From Luscinia megarhynchos (taxonomy: Eukaryota; Chordata; Aves; Passeriformes; Turdidae), in contig CM067584.1 in the NCBI GenBank assembly GCA_034336665.1, forward strand, positions 2,480,001 to 2,544,000: 64,000 bases of DNA, read 5' to 3'. The notes below the pieces were generated by a model, which was given only the letters and a program-made list of their open reading frames with translations, had not been told where the DNA came from and searched no databases. Shown here piece by piece: positions 53,496-64,000 of this stretch. Position 1 is the stretch's first letter, and every line of letters begins with the position of its first letter. The position numbers were made by a program, and so were the translations under genes.

Positions 53496-54775
53496 GAGGG
53501 GCTGTTGGGGTCCGGGGGATGCTCGCACACGCCGCCAACCCTCCCCTGCGGATTCCTGCTGCCCGGGGTGTCTGGTCCCGTCCCAGGCACCTTCCCCGCG
53601 CGGGGGCGGATCAAAGCCGCGCGTGCCAGTCCTGCTCCCGCTCTGCGCCAATTTGGCTATTTCGGCTTCCCTAATCTGATGGGCTTGGGGGGCTCATTTA
53701 TTCCTCTGGGCTTTTTTTTTTTTAATTTTTTTTTTTTTCTGTTGTTGTTGTCTCTTTTCCCTTCCTTCCGCTGGCCAAAAATTCTCCTTTTCGCCCCCGA
53801 TGACGGCAGCCCCGGCCGGGAGGGGACCGCGCATCCGGGCGGCCGCGGGCTCGCCCTCGCCGCTCCCCCCAAAAAATTCCCCCCACGCCGCTTCCTGACG
53901 GCTGGAGCTGGCAACACTCGGAGGGAGAGTCCGGAGCTGCCCTTGGGACGGGACAAACTCCGACCGGAAACTCCCCGCAGCAGCACCGAGTTTTTTTCTC
54001 GCTTTTTTCCCCTCCTGCGCTCGGGAAGGATGGGATGCTCAGGAACGCTTTGGGTAATGAGGAGGAGCCAAATGCAATTTTTAATGGAGTTTTTTGGCTG
54101 CTGAGCATCCCACGACCCGCAGGATTTTGGCAGAGCCGCAGAGGAGCTGCTGACCCCTCCCAAAAAAAGGAAGCGCAGCAGCAGGAGGAGGACGAGGGGT
54201 TAAAGCAGCGCTGCTCTCCTGCCAAAAGGCGCTCCAAGACTTCCCTTTTTTCCATAAAAGTCCGCCGGATCCGGGCTCCCGTGGGATGTGCAGGGAGGGG
54301 GCTGAGCCGCCCCACCTGGGGCGCGTGCAAGCGCCGGGGGCTGTTTGTGCAACGCCTCCCAAAAAAAAAAAAAAATCCCCAAAAAACTCGCTCTGCTCCC
54401 TGCCCTGGCTCGAGTTCCAGAGAGGGAAAAACTTCTTTTTTTTTTTTTTTTTTATTTTTTGGGGGCGGCCCCAATCCAGCCGGGCAGGGGAGGGATGTGG
54501 GGAAAAGCTGGGGAAGCACGTGCTGCTCCTCACGGAGTTCCAGCATCGCTCCAAAATCCCTTCCAGGACACCCAGAGAGGGGATGGAGAGGCGCTGGAGA
54601 GGCCGGGGGAAGCAGGGAGAGCAGAAACACAAGAGGTGTCCCCCCACAGAGCTTCTTTCTGCTCCATCTGTCCCCAAACCTTGGACCTCCCAGCCCCCAA
54701 AATAACCCCTCAGGTCCAGCCCTGATTATTTTGGGACACTTGAGGGTGGTGATAATGCAAATACAAACACCAGAA
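53496..54775. other. Upstream flank, unique sequence
   Basis: GC-rich then mixed, with T-runs near 53710-53735 and 54436-54460. No gene was recognised. Confidence 0.35.
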
Positions 54776-54925
54776 GATCTTTTCCCAGCTCTCTTCCCAA
54801 ACCAAGGGCTGCCCCATCCTCTGAAATGTCCAAGGCTGGGTTGGATGGGGTTTGGAACACCCTGGGATGCTGGAATGAGATGAATTTTAAGGTCCCTTCC
54901 AACCCGAACCATTCCATTGCAACTG
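54776..54925 (+). mobile_element. CR1 LINE 3' end fragment
   Basis: AAGGGCTGCCCCATCCTCTG, GTTGGATGGGGTTTGGAACA, CCCTGGGATGCTGGAATGAG and TTTTAAGGTCCCTTCCAACC follow the CR1 3' tail order. Confidence 0.88.
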
Positions 54926-55760
54926 CGTTTTCCCAGGAATCTGGATGGAGCAGAAACTCAAAAAGAAACGCAAAAAAAGAAACGCAAAAAGAAATGTAAA
55001 AAGAAATATAAAAAGAAATGTAAAAGGAAATGTAAAAGGAAATGTAAAACGAATCAGGAGCTGCCCTTCCCCACAGAGATGCTCAAACCCCCTCACGCCG
55101 CTCTGAGCTCAAACCCCACAGATTTAGGATTTACACCCCAATTCCCCCCGGGGCTGTTCCCGATGGGACCCCAGCAGGTCCCTGTGCTCGGGGGGGTGTC
55201 CCCAAGGCAGGACAAGTGTGGGGGGCCCTCCCTTGACCCCCCCTCCCTGGCAGGCAGCTCGCCCGAGCCCCGGCTCAGTTACAGCAGCAGACGAGATGTC
55301 ATCACACCGAGAGCCCGGGGCTTGCATCACAAGTGTCTTGCAACCAAGAAAGCCAAATTTTTTACAGGAGCAGCACACACGCTCTCTCTCTCTCTCTCAC
55401 ACACACACAGCCTCGGTAATTAACTTAATAGGTTTCTTACAGAATGCCCCGTGAGTGATGCTCAACATATTCAAGTGTTGACAAGACGGCGCTGAACCCG
55501 ACGCCTACACAGCGGGCAAACGAGGCTCGGAGCGCAGACACACCTTCATTGTCTGAAACTCGTAGTAAAAACTCCAAACCCGCCCTTGTGAAATGGGGAG
55601 CCGAGCAGATGGGCTGAGTAACCCTTCAGCTGCCAGGACCTGGCGCGGGACCTGGCAGGAGTGGGGTGAGTGCTGGAGACCCCGAAATTAATTTGTAATT
55701 TGGTTGGACGAGGTGCAGAGCACAGCAGGTGCTTCCGTGTGTGTTTGAAATGTGTAATTA
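54926..55760. other. Upstream flank, unique sequence with microsatellites
   Basis: Contains an AAAAGAAATGTAAAAGGAAA run (about 54958-55050) and a (CT)n(CA)n microsatellite at 55381-55410. The 55320-55620 interval is non-repetitive and may be conserved. Confidence 0.4.
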
Positions 55761-55845
55761 AGATTTTTTAGCCCACTGGGATCATTGTCCTTGATCCTTG
55801 TGGGTCCTTTCCACCTCAGGATATTCCATAATTCTGTGTGAAATA
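55761..55845 (+). mobile_element. CR1 LINE 3' end fragment
   Basis: ATCATTGTCCTTGATCCTTG, TGGGTCCTTTCCACCTCAGG and ATATTCCATAATTCTGTGTG match a CR1 3' terminus. Confidence 0.8.
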
Positions 55846-56704
55846 AATCAGCAACTTCTCACTCCTCTATGAAAATATTCACCCTTCAGAAACTGGCCGT
55901 AAATCCAAGGGGATGAGCACAGTGTTTGCTCCAGGTCAATATTTGGGCCACTAAAATTAAAAAAAGGCTGCTGGGAAGTCCCTCCCTGCGTGTCACCTGC
56001 CCAGTTCCAAGAGGAATCATTCCCTTCCCTCCTGCCTCAGGAATTGTGTCACAAAAGACACAATTTTGGTTTATCTGTGCTGGATGGGCTCAGATCCCCA
56101 TCCGAGGAAAAGCCAGCACCAAACACCCTCCCTAAAGAGCCAACAGCACCCATGATCACCCCAAAAAAGGGGAAAAAATAAAACCACTGGAAGAAGGATT
56201 GATGGGAAAACCAGTTTGGATGGAATTATGTCGCAAGAGGCAGAGGAGATCCATCTCCCGCTGGTTTGGGATGGGATCTTGAGTCAGGAAAATTGCCCAA
56301 CAGAGGGTGGTCGTCCGTACAGGTTTCTCCAGGTTGGGAAATGTTCCTGCCAGAGCTGGGACCCGCGTGGAGCAATCCCAATGGCAGCCCAGCTGTCATC
56401 ACAGCGCTGACGAGCTCCCAAACCCGTCGGGCTCCTCATTGTCCCCTCGTTGTCACCCGCAGGGCGCTGGCCCTGTCGCCCTGGGATGGGATCCGCTGGA
56501 TCAGAGGGAAAAATCTGTCAGGAGCTGCTGGTGATGCTGGAGCAGCAATGGGATCACATCCAATGTTTGTCAGGAGGGTGGAACCCCAAATTTGTGGCTT
56601 TTCCCCAATTTCCCGCACGTTGTGACCTCAGGGCAGGCACTGGCCACTGCAGGGATGCAGGATCTGTTCTTATTCCTCATTTTAAGACTTGCAAAAGCGT
56701 TTCA
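55846..56704. other. Upstream flank, unique sequence
   Basis: Non-repetitive. No gene was recognised. Confidence 0.35.
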
Positions 56705-58600
56705 GATCAACAGAGGAAAAACACCAGAACCCTGGGCACAGCGATTTTGGGGCATTTTTCCACTACCAGAACCTTGAGCACAGCGATTTTGGGGCATTTT
56801 TCCACTACCAGAACTTTGAGCACAGCAGTTTTGGAGAATTTTTCCATCACCAGAACCTTGGGCACAGAAATTTTTGGACAGTTTTTCCAGCATCTGAATC
56901 TTGGGCACAGAAATTTGGGGGTTTTTTCCCAGCACCAGAACCTTGGGCACAGCGATTTTGGGGCATTTTTCCAGCACCAGAACCTTGGGCACAGAAATTT
57001 TTGGAGAGTTTTTCCAGCATCTGAACCTTGGGCACAACAATTTTGGGGGGATTTTTCCAGCATCAGAATCTTGGGCACAGAAATTTTTGGAGAGTTTTTC
57101 CAGCATCTGAACCTTGGGCACAGCAATTTTGGGGGCGATTTTTCCAGCATCAGAACCTTTGGGCATAGCAATTTTGGGGCATTTTTCCACTACCAGAACT
57201 TTGAGCACAGCAGTTTTGGAGAATTTTTCCAGCACCAGAACCTTGGGCACAGCGATTTTGGGGGCATTTTTCCAGCACCAGAACCTTGGGCACAGAAATT
57301 TTTTGAGAGATTTTTCAGCACCAGAACCATGGGCACAACAATTTTGGGGGATTTTTCCATCACCAGAACCTTGGGCACAGAAATTTTTGGACATAAAAAT
57401 TTTCAATGATTTTTCCAACATCTGAACTTTGGGCACAGAAATTTTTTGAGAGTTTTTTCAGCACCAGAACCATAGGCAGAGCAATTTTGGGGAATTTTTC
57501 CAGCATCTGAACCTTGGGCACTGCAATTTGGGGTTTTTTTTTCCAGCACCAGGACCTCGGGCACAGAAATTTTTGGAGAGTTTTTCCAGCATCTGAATCT
57601 TGGGCACAGCAATTTTGGGGGATTTTTCCACTACCAGAATTTTGAACACTAAGATTTTCATGGATTTTTTCCAGCACCAGAATCTTGAGCACAGCAATTT
57701 TGGGGGATTTTTCCAGCACCAGAATTTTGGGTACAAAAATTTTTGGAGAGTTTTTCCAGCATCTGAACCTTGGGCACAGCAATTTTTGAGGAATTTTTCT
57801 ACCACCAGAACCTGGGACACAATAATTTTCAGGGATTTTTCCACCACCAGAACTTCGGGCACAGCTATTTTTGAGGAATTTTTCCACCATCAGAATTTTG
57901 GGCACAAAAATTTTCAGGGATTTTTCCAGCATCAGAACCTTTGGGCACAGCAATTTTGGGACAAAAATTTTCAAGGATTTTTCCATCATCTGAACTTTGG
58001 GCACAGCAATTTTGGGGCAAAAGTTTTCAAGGATTTTTCCATCACCTGAACTTTGGGCACAGCAATTTTGGGACAAAAGTTTTCAAGGATTTTTCCATCA
58101 TCTGAACTTTAGGCACAGCAATTTTTGAAGATTTTTTCCATCATCTGAACTTTGGGCACTGCAATTTTGGGACAAAAGTTTTCAAAGATTTTTCCATCAC
58201 CTGAACTTTGGGCACAGCAATTTTGGGCACAAAAATTTTCAGGGATTTTTCCATCATCTGAATTTTAGGCACAGCAATTTTTGAAGATTTTTTCCATCAT
58301 CTGAACTTTGGGCACAGCAATTTTGGGACAAAAGTTTTCAAGGATTTTTCCATCATCTGAACTTTGGGCACAGCAATTTTTGAAGATTTTTTCCATCATC
58401 TGAACTTTGGGCACAGCAATTTTGGGCACAAAAATTTTCAAGGATTTTTCCATCATCTGAACTTTGGGCACTGCAATTTTTGAAGATTTTTTCCATTATC
58501 TGAACTTTGGGCACAGCAATTTTGGGACAAAAGTTTTCAAAGATTTTTCAAGCATCTGAACTTTGGGCACAGCAATTTTTTGGAGAATTTTTCCACACCC
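56705..58600. repeat. About 43-bp minisatellite CAGAACCTTGGGCACAGAAA
   Basis: About 44 units of AGCACCAGAACCTTGGGCAC plus AGAAATTTTTGGAGAGTTTT and TCC. The later part shifts to a CATCATCTGAACTTTGGGCA form with alternating lengths. 1.9 kb in total and AT-rich. Confidence 0.95.
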
Positions 58601-60825
58601 AAAGGAAGTGGATGCTGCAGACCTGGGCTGCAGACAGGAGAATCCACGGGGCTCTGGTGCACGGGAATTAAGGATTTAGCAGGGAGTTAGCTCTGCATTG
58701 TCATGGAATTAAAGGTTTACCTGAGCGTTGCAGACAGAGGCTTAAAGATTTTACAAACACACCAGATTTACAGCTCTCCCAAATTTCAACACCTCGGGTT
58801 TATCCCGCCAGGGAGGATTTTGAGCGGGTCTGGATGGTTTTCCTGATGAAACCTGGTGGGAATTGGGGCTCAGGTTTAACCCACGGCCACGTGGCACCTG
58901 AAATCCTAAATCCTGAAAGCCCAAACCTGATCTCCTTCCCAACACTAACCCTTGAACCCATCTGGGCTCTTGCAGAGATGCAGCCAAGTGGGATCAGACC
59001 TCAAACCCACATGAGGTAAAGCCATCAGCGTTCATTGGAGAAGGAATCTTTGCATTAAAATCTCATTTTTGGCACTCAGTGGCATCACAGATTTTTGGGA
59101 GTTGGAGCATCCCTTCCACCAGCACCTCTGTTAAATCACACAACCAAAGTGAGCCCCAGCTGAGAGTGAGGGCAGCAAATCCTGCACATCCACCAGTCCC
59201 TTCCTGAGCACCCCCAACCCCAAATCCTGGCTGGAAACCCATCCCAAACCCCCTCCAAAGGAGTCAGGGAGTCAGGGGTCTCTGAATTCCTCAGAGAGAA
59301 ATCAAAGTGCAGGGACTCAATTAAAACCTTTATATAGACTGAAGTACGTTAAGCCACTCACACATTAAGTAGACATTTAAGTAGAAGTAAGTTAGTAAGT
59401 TTTAGGGTGAGGTCTAATGCTTTTAGCAAGTGAAAGGTTTTGGATTCCAGAGTAGCAGAGTGAGTTCTAGTGAAAGTTGAAACACACTGATGTCTTCAGC
59501 AAGAAGATCCAAGCCCACAGTTGTAGACAGGATTTGGACATAATAGAGTGTAAGATTATTGCTTTCATTTTTAAACAGAACAAGACAGATTCTATGTGTA
59601 GCTCTACACCAACCTGGCATGCTAAGAACCTCAGATCCTGCTATCACTGCCCATCAGGGATTGCATGCAAGGCAGAGGGGCAGGAGCTGTGCAACTCCCA
59701 GCCCGGGGCCAGGGCTCACCCACTCTCTGGAACGGGAGCTGCAGGCTGGGCCCGATGGCAGCAGGATAAAGCTGCCCTTACGTAAGGGCTGGGGCTCTGT
59801 GCAGGATCCCTGGTGGGAGCAGACCTGCTCCAAGCTCAGCCAGGGCTGGAATACCCTGGGATGTACAAGGAAACCTCACCCTGCTGCCCCTCATGCTCCC
59901 CTTCCCAAAAAATGGGTTGTTGTTCATCGGGGTGCTGGTGATTATTAATAACAACTTGATTCCCTCATGCTCCAGTTTTCCCCAGCTCCCTGGCAGCCAG
60001 GGCCGGTGATTTAGTGCAGCTTAATTATTCTGGGCGTTTCATCACCTCTTGTTTTTGATGTCTGTGTCTCTGTCAGGGCCTCACCTTGGTGACTAAGAGA
60101 GCCAGGGAAACAAAGTGCTGGAAAAGGGAGTGAAAAGGGGAAAAACCCTGGGCTGGAGGGTGCTTGGAGGGCTCAGGAGGGTGTCCCGTGGGGATGCTCC
60201 TGCTGCAGGGCGGGATGGACCCGTGGAGACCCTCATGGGGTCTGGGGGGCTCCCACCCAAAGGTTTCAAGCCATTCCCAGGAGCAGAGGGGGCAGAATTC
60301 CATGTCTGCTCCTTCCCAAATGGAAATGATGGTGCAGAGCCTGGTCTGCCCCTTAAACTCCTCACAGCTCCCCTGGGGGAGAGCTGGAATTGCAAAATTT
60401 GGCTCCTGGGAGCAGCCAGGTGGGGCTGGTGATGGAATTCTGGGGTCCAAACCTTCCATCCTGAGCAAGGAGTGTGGAGGAGCCACGAGCAGAGCCTGGA
60501 ATCCACCCTGTACCCCAGGGGACACCAGGAGCACACGGGGGGACACAGACAGGACTCAGGGCTGCACACAGGGGAGGAGGAATTCCAGCTCCAGGGGGTG
60601 GCAGGAGGAGCATCCTGCAGGAATGGGGCTGGATGGGGGTGAGTGACTCATGGCAGGGCCAGCACTGCCCCAAATCTGTGGGATTTTAATGAGAAATTAA
60701 AACCAGGAGCAGGTGGGATGAGGGATCACCATGATCCAACATTTTACACACAATGGGAAGTGGGAAGAGTCTCTTGGAGTGGCTGAAGAGCTGCTTTGGG
60801 TGCAAAAAGGGGATGTAGGGCTGGG
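58601..60825. other. Upstream flank, unique sequence
   Basis: Moderate composition and non-repetitive. The AT-rich 59310-59480 interval looks like decayed transposon or unique DNA. No gene was recognised. Confidence 0.35.
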
Positions 60826-61648
60826 ATGTGGCTCTGGGATTTATCACTGGGATATGGCACTGGGATTTATCACTGGGATGTGACATTGGGATTTATCACT
60901 GGGATGTGGCACTGGGATATATCACTGGGATGTGGCACTGGGATGTAGCATTGGGATGTAGGGCTGGGATACAGGGCCAGGATTTAGCATTGGGATTTCT
61001 CACTGGGATGTGGCACTGGGATTTATCACTGGGATGTGACATTGGGATAAAACTGGGATATGGCACTGGGATTTCTCACTGGGATGTGGCACTGGGATTT
61101 ATCACTGTGATGTGACATTGGGATAAAACTGGGATGTGGCACTGGGATAGAACTGGGATATGGCACTGGGATTTCTCACTGGGATGTGGCACTGGGATAC
61201 AGAACTGGGATGACATTGGGATAGAACTGGGATGTAGCACTGGGATACAGAACTGGGATGTGGCACTGGGATGTGGCACTGGGATTTATCACTGGGATAG
61301 AACTGGGATGTGGCACTGGGATGTGGCACTGGGATTTATCACTGGGATACAGAACTGGGATTTATCACTGGGATGTGCCACTGGGATGTGGCACTGGGAT
61401 ACAGAACTGGGATTTATCACTCGGATTTATCACTGGGATGTGGCACAGGGATTTATCACTGGGATGTGGCACTGGAATACAGAACTGGGATTTATCACTG
61501 GGATTTATCACTGGGATGTGGCACTGGAATACAGAACTGGGATTTATCACTCACTGGGATACAGAACTGGGATGTGGCACTGGGATGTGGCACTGGGATT
61601 TATCACTGGGATGTGGCACTGGGATGTGGCACTGGGATGTTGCCTGGG
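60826..61648. repeat. 13-bp minisatellite CACTGGGATGTGG / CACTGGGATTTAT
   Basis: About sixty-two 13-bp units alternating between the two forms, giving a 26-bp higher-order pattern, with occasional TACAGAACTGGGAT insertions. Confidence 0.95.
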
Positions 61649-61980
61649 CAGCTCCCGTTTGGGGCACAGCAGGGAAGCTCAGCAGGTGCCTGGCAGAGCA
61701 GAGGATGCTCCTGGATCCATTTGGGATCCCTCTGGCACCGCCTCAGCATCCCAAAAATTCCACCTCACCCCAGGAAAACCCAGGCTCCTCTCCCAGCCCT
61801 GCCAAACTCCGTGAATCCAGTGGGGAAAAAAACAGGAATTTTCACAAAAAGGAGGAGAGACAGAGAGAGGAAAAAAGGACAAAAAAGGAAAAAAAAAAAA
61901 AATCCACAGCATTCCCAGTATTTCCCTGTGTGTCTGTGGCCTGGCGCAGCCCTTCTGCTCACTGCTCTGTTTATCCATGA
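61649..61980. other. Upstream flank, unique sequence
   Basis: Non-repetitive with an A-rich run near 61870-61905. Nothing else was seen. Confidence 0.35.
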
Positions 61981-62680
61981 CAGACAACTAATTAACATGG
62001 GAGCCTCTTGAAAGGTCTTTTCAGAGGTAATGTTCTGACAGAGGATGTCAGTGAGGAGCAGTGATTTGTCTAAGCAGTGATCACATTGTTTCAGACTGAA
62101 TGAGGTGAATATTAAACTGCTTTAAATGCACTCTTCATAAAGCACTAATTACATACTCCCGGGGGAGTACGGGCAAGGAATACTAAACAGCCCAAAAGTC
62201 AACAGAGTGCTTTTTATAGTATGTTGCTGGGTTCTGTGTTTTTCTGTCTTTCTTTCTCTCTCTCTCTCTCTTACAGTAAAATCACAGCACGCTGAAGAAT
62301 ACACATTTATAGCACAATGCTTCACATCTAATTATATGGCAATCATTAGTTTTAACCTGGGTGTATTATATTTTCTTTGATATATCGTGCCCCCCGGCAT
62401 CTCTTTGCATAGAACACTTCCAAAGGCATTTTCTCCCCTCCCTGGAAAAAAATGTGCTTTTTCTTTCCTCCTTTCCAGTGTTAACATTTGCTTATAATTT
62501 TTTTTTTCTTCCCCCTAAACAATTTATTTTTTTTTTTTAAATTGGCAGGAATAAAAAGGGGTAAAAAGAGGGGAGGAGGAGGAGAAATCCGTTTAATCCA
62601 AATAAGAACCTGTTCCCTCCCTCCTGGAACTGTGCACTTTGTTATTACCAAGGTAACTCCACTGGGGTTTTAAAGGGGAA
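61981..62680. promoter_or_regulatory. AT-rich unique block, candidate conserved non-coding element
   Basis: This is the longest stretch in the upstream flank with balanced, non-repetitive, non-CpG composition. It carries several TAATTA-type homeodomain motifs (AATTAACATG, CTAATTACAT, CTAATTATAT), a (TC)n tract near 62248-62270 and the palindrome CTCCCGGGGGAG near 62156. This texture is typical of developmental enhancers near neural receptor genes, but conservation cannot be tested here. Confidence 0.45.
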
Positions 62681-63237
62681 AGGAAACACAGAATGGGTCA
62701 TTAATGAATTCCTGCAGATCCTGCTGCACTCCTGGTCTGGCTGGGCCAGAATTCCTGATGGGGGGGGAACAACTACTCCATTAAATTTTTTTTTTCTTTT
62801 TTTTTTTTTTAATAGCACCAACTTGGGCGGAGGGGGAAGATTGAATCAACCACAAATAAATCCTCCCTGCACTGAAAAACCTCGAGATCTTCTCATGCAA
62901 GAAGTGGGGAAAAGAAAAGAGCAGCGTGTGACAGGCCTGGGTGTCCTCAGGGAACCTGCAGCTCCTCCTGGGAAAGGAAGGGAAAGCTGGGAAGAGCTGA
63001 TGGGGACTGGGATGAAGAGCACAAGGGATGTTTGACCATCAACTTCCCCCTAAATGCTCGAGGTCTGGCTCAAAATCACGAGGTGTGGCTGAAATTTGTG
63101 AGGAATGGCTCAAACAGTGACTTTGCACATTCTGAAGGGGCTCCAAGGAAGAGGAAAAGAGAATTTTCAGCAGGAATTTTTGTGTCAGCACAGGGAATAG
63201 TGGATTCAAGCTGAAAGAAGGGAAATTTAGCTCAGAT
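62681..63237. other. Upstream flank, unique sequence
   Basis: T-rich runs near 62785-62812. No gene was recognised. Confidence 0.35.
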
Positions 63238-64000
63238 GGATGAAGGGAATTCCTCCCTCTGAGGGTGGGGATGGAATTCCCAGAGGAGCTGTGGCTGCCC
63301 CATTCCTGGAAGTGTCCAAGGCCAGGCTGGAGCAGCTGGGATGGTGGGAGGTGTCCCTGCCATGGCTGGGGTGGGATGGGATGGGATGGGATGGGATGGG
63401 ATGGGATGGGGATGGGGATGGGATGGGATGGGATGGGATGGGATGGGATGGGATGGGATGGGATGGGATGGGATGGGATGGGATGGGATGGGATGGGATC
63501 AATGGGATCAATGGGATGGGATGGGATGGGATGGGATGGGATGGGATGGGATGGGATGGGATAATGGGATGGGATGGGATGGGATGGGATCAATGGGATC
63601 AATGGGATCAATGGGATGGGATGGGATGGGATCAATGGGATCAATGGGATGGGATGGGATGGGATGGGATGGGATGGGATGGGATGGGATGGGATGGGAT
63701 GGGATCAATGGGATCAATGGGATGGGATGGGATGGGATGGGATCAATGGGATCAATGGGATCAATGGGATCAATGGGATCAATGGGATGGGATAATGGGA
63801 TGGGATGGGATGGGATGGGATCAATGGGATGGGATGGGATAATGGGATGGGATAATGGAATGGGATAATGGGATGGGATAATGGGATGGGATGAGTGGGA
63901 TCAATGGGATGGGATGAGTGGGATCAATGGGATGGGATAATGGGATGGGATAATGGGATGGGATAATGGGTTTTAAGGTCCTTCCAACCCAAACCATTCT
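63238..64000 (+). mobile_element. CR1 LINE 3' end split by a (GGGAT)n expansion
   Basis: The left part, 63238-63368 (GGAATTCCCAGAGGAGCTGT, GGCTGCCCCATTCCTGGAAG, GAGGTGTCCCTGCCATGGCT), and the right part, 63970-64000 (TTTTAAGGTCCTTCCAACCC AAACCATTCT), are adjacent segments of a CR1 3' tail. About 600 bp of GGGAT repeat lies between them. The element runs off the window end. Confidence 0.88.
63365..63970. repeat. (GGGAT)n array with CAAT interruptions, inside CR1
   Basis: More than one hundred GGGAT pentamers interrupted by GATCAAT and GATAAT variants. G-runs at 5-bp spacing are quadruplex-prone. Confidence 0.96.

Noticed and set aside
51471..53679. Overlapping frames of 726 (-) and 565 (+) codons, Gly/Cys/Trp-rich or Pro/His-rich
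   Set aside because: Both are products of the 22-24-bp minisatellite. Simultaneous openness on both strands is the array signature.
60826..61648. Regularly spaced short repeats suggestive of CRISPR
   Set aside because: Units are contiguous with no unique spacers, and the genome is vertebrate. It is a minisatellite.
39414..64000. A second protein-coding gene upstream of GFRA2
   Set aside because: I checked the non-repeat open frames by eye and none showed a recognisable domain or convincing splice-linked exons. The flank appears intergenic within this window.

Overview
This is a vertebrate, almost certainly avian, nuclear window. It holds one recognisable protein-coding gene on the minus strand, several CR1-type LINE 3' ends (the dominant bird retroposon), decayed retroviral LTRs, one 100-base assembly gap, and an exceptional load of tandem repeats. 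GC-rich, VNTR-laden introns of this kind suggest a microchromosome, and a songbird is my best guess for the lineage. No bacterial-type operon, CRISPR, tRNA or rRNA is present.

The gene is GFRA2, the GPI-anchored GDNF-family receptor alpha-2 (neurturin co-receptor). I could place all nine coding exons with GT/AG junctions and compatible phases: 39373-39412, 31649-31963, 27453-27536, 19432-19780, 9268-9377, 9050-9190, 8798-8973, 7784-7837 and 7531-7659. Together they give an uninterrupted 465-residue product, from signal peptide through three cysteine-rich domains to a hydrophobic GPI-signal tail. A CpG-rich promoter-like segment lies just upstream (about 39.5-40.0 kb). Exon 2 and exon 3 boundaries correspond to residues 14-118 and 119-146, the cassettes skipped in the known mammalian GFRA2 splice forms.

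Layout: 1-7.5 kb is 3' flank and possible 3' UTR with GGAAT-type arrays. 7.5-9.4 kb is a compact 3' exon cluster. 9.4-19.4 kb is intron 4 (LTR plus eight arrays). 19.8-27.4 kb is intron 3 (LTR cluster plus five arrays). 27.5-31.6 kb is intron 2, 32.0-39.4 kb is intron 1, and 39.4-64 kb is upstream flank with further arrays, CR1 pieces, an N gap and a few unique AT-rich blocks that may be conserved regulatory sequence.

The most interesting signals concern splicing of this one gene. The exon-4 donor has been amplified into ten exact 30-bp repeats. Two unrelated antisense LTRs sit 37 and 27 nt upstream of the exon-4 and exon-5 acceptors, at branch-point distance. The alternatively spliced exon 2 is squeezed between two kilobase-scale VNTRs. 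Tandem arrays cover roughly 40% of the window by my own boundary estimates. Most long open frames are by-products of these arrays, not genes.
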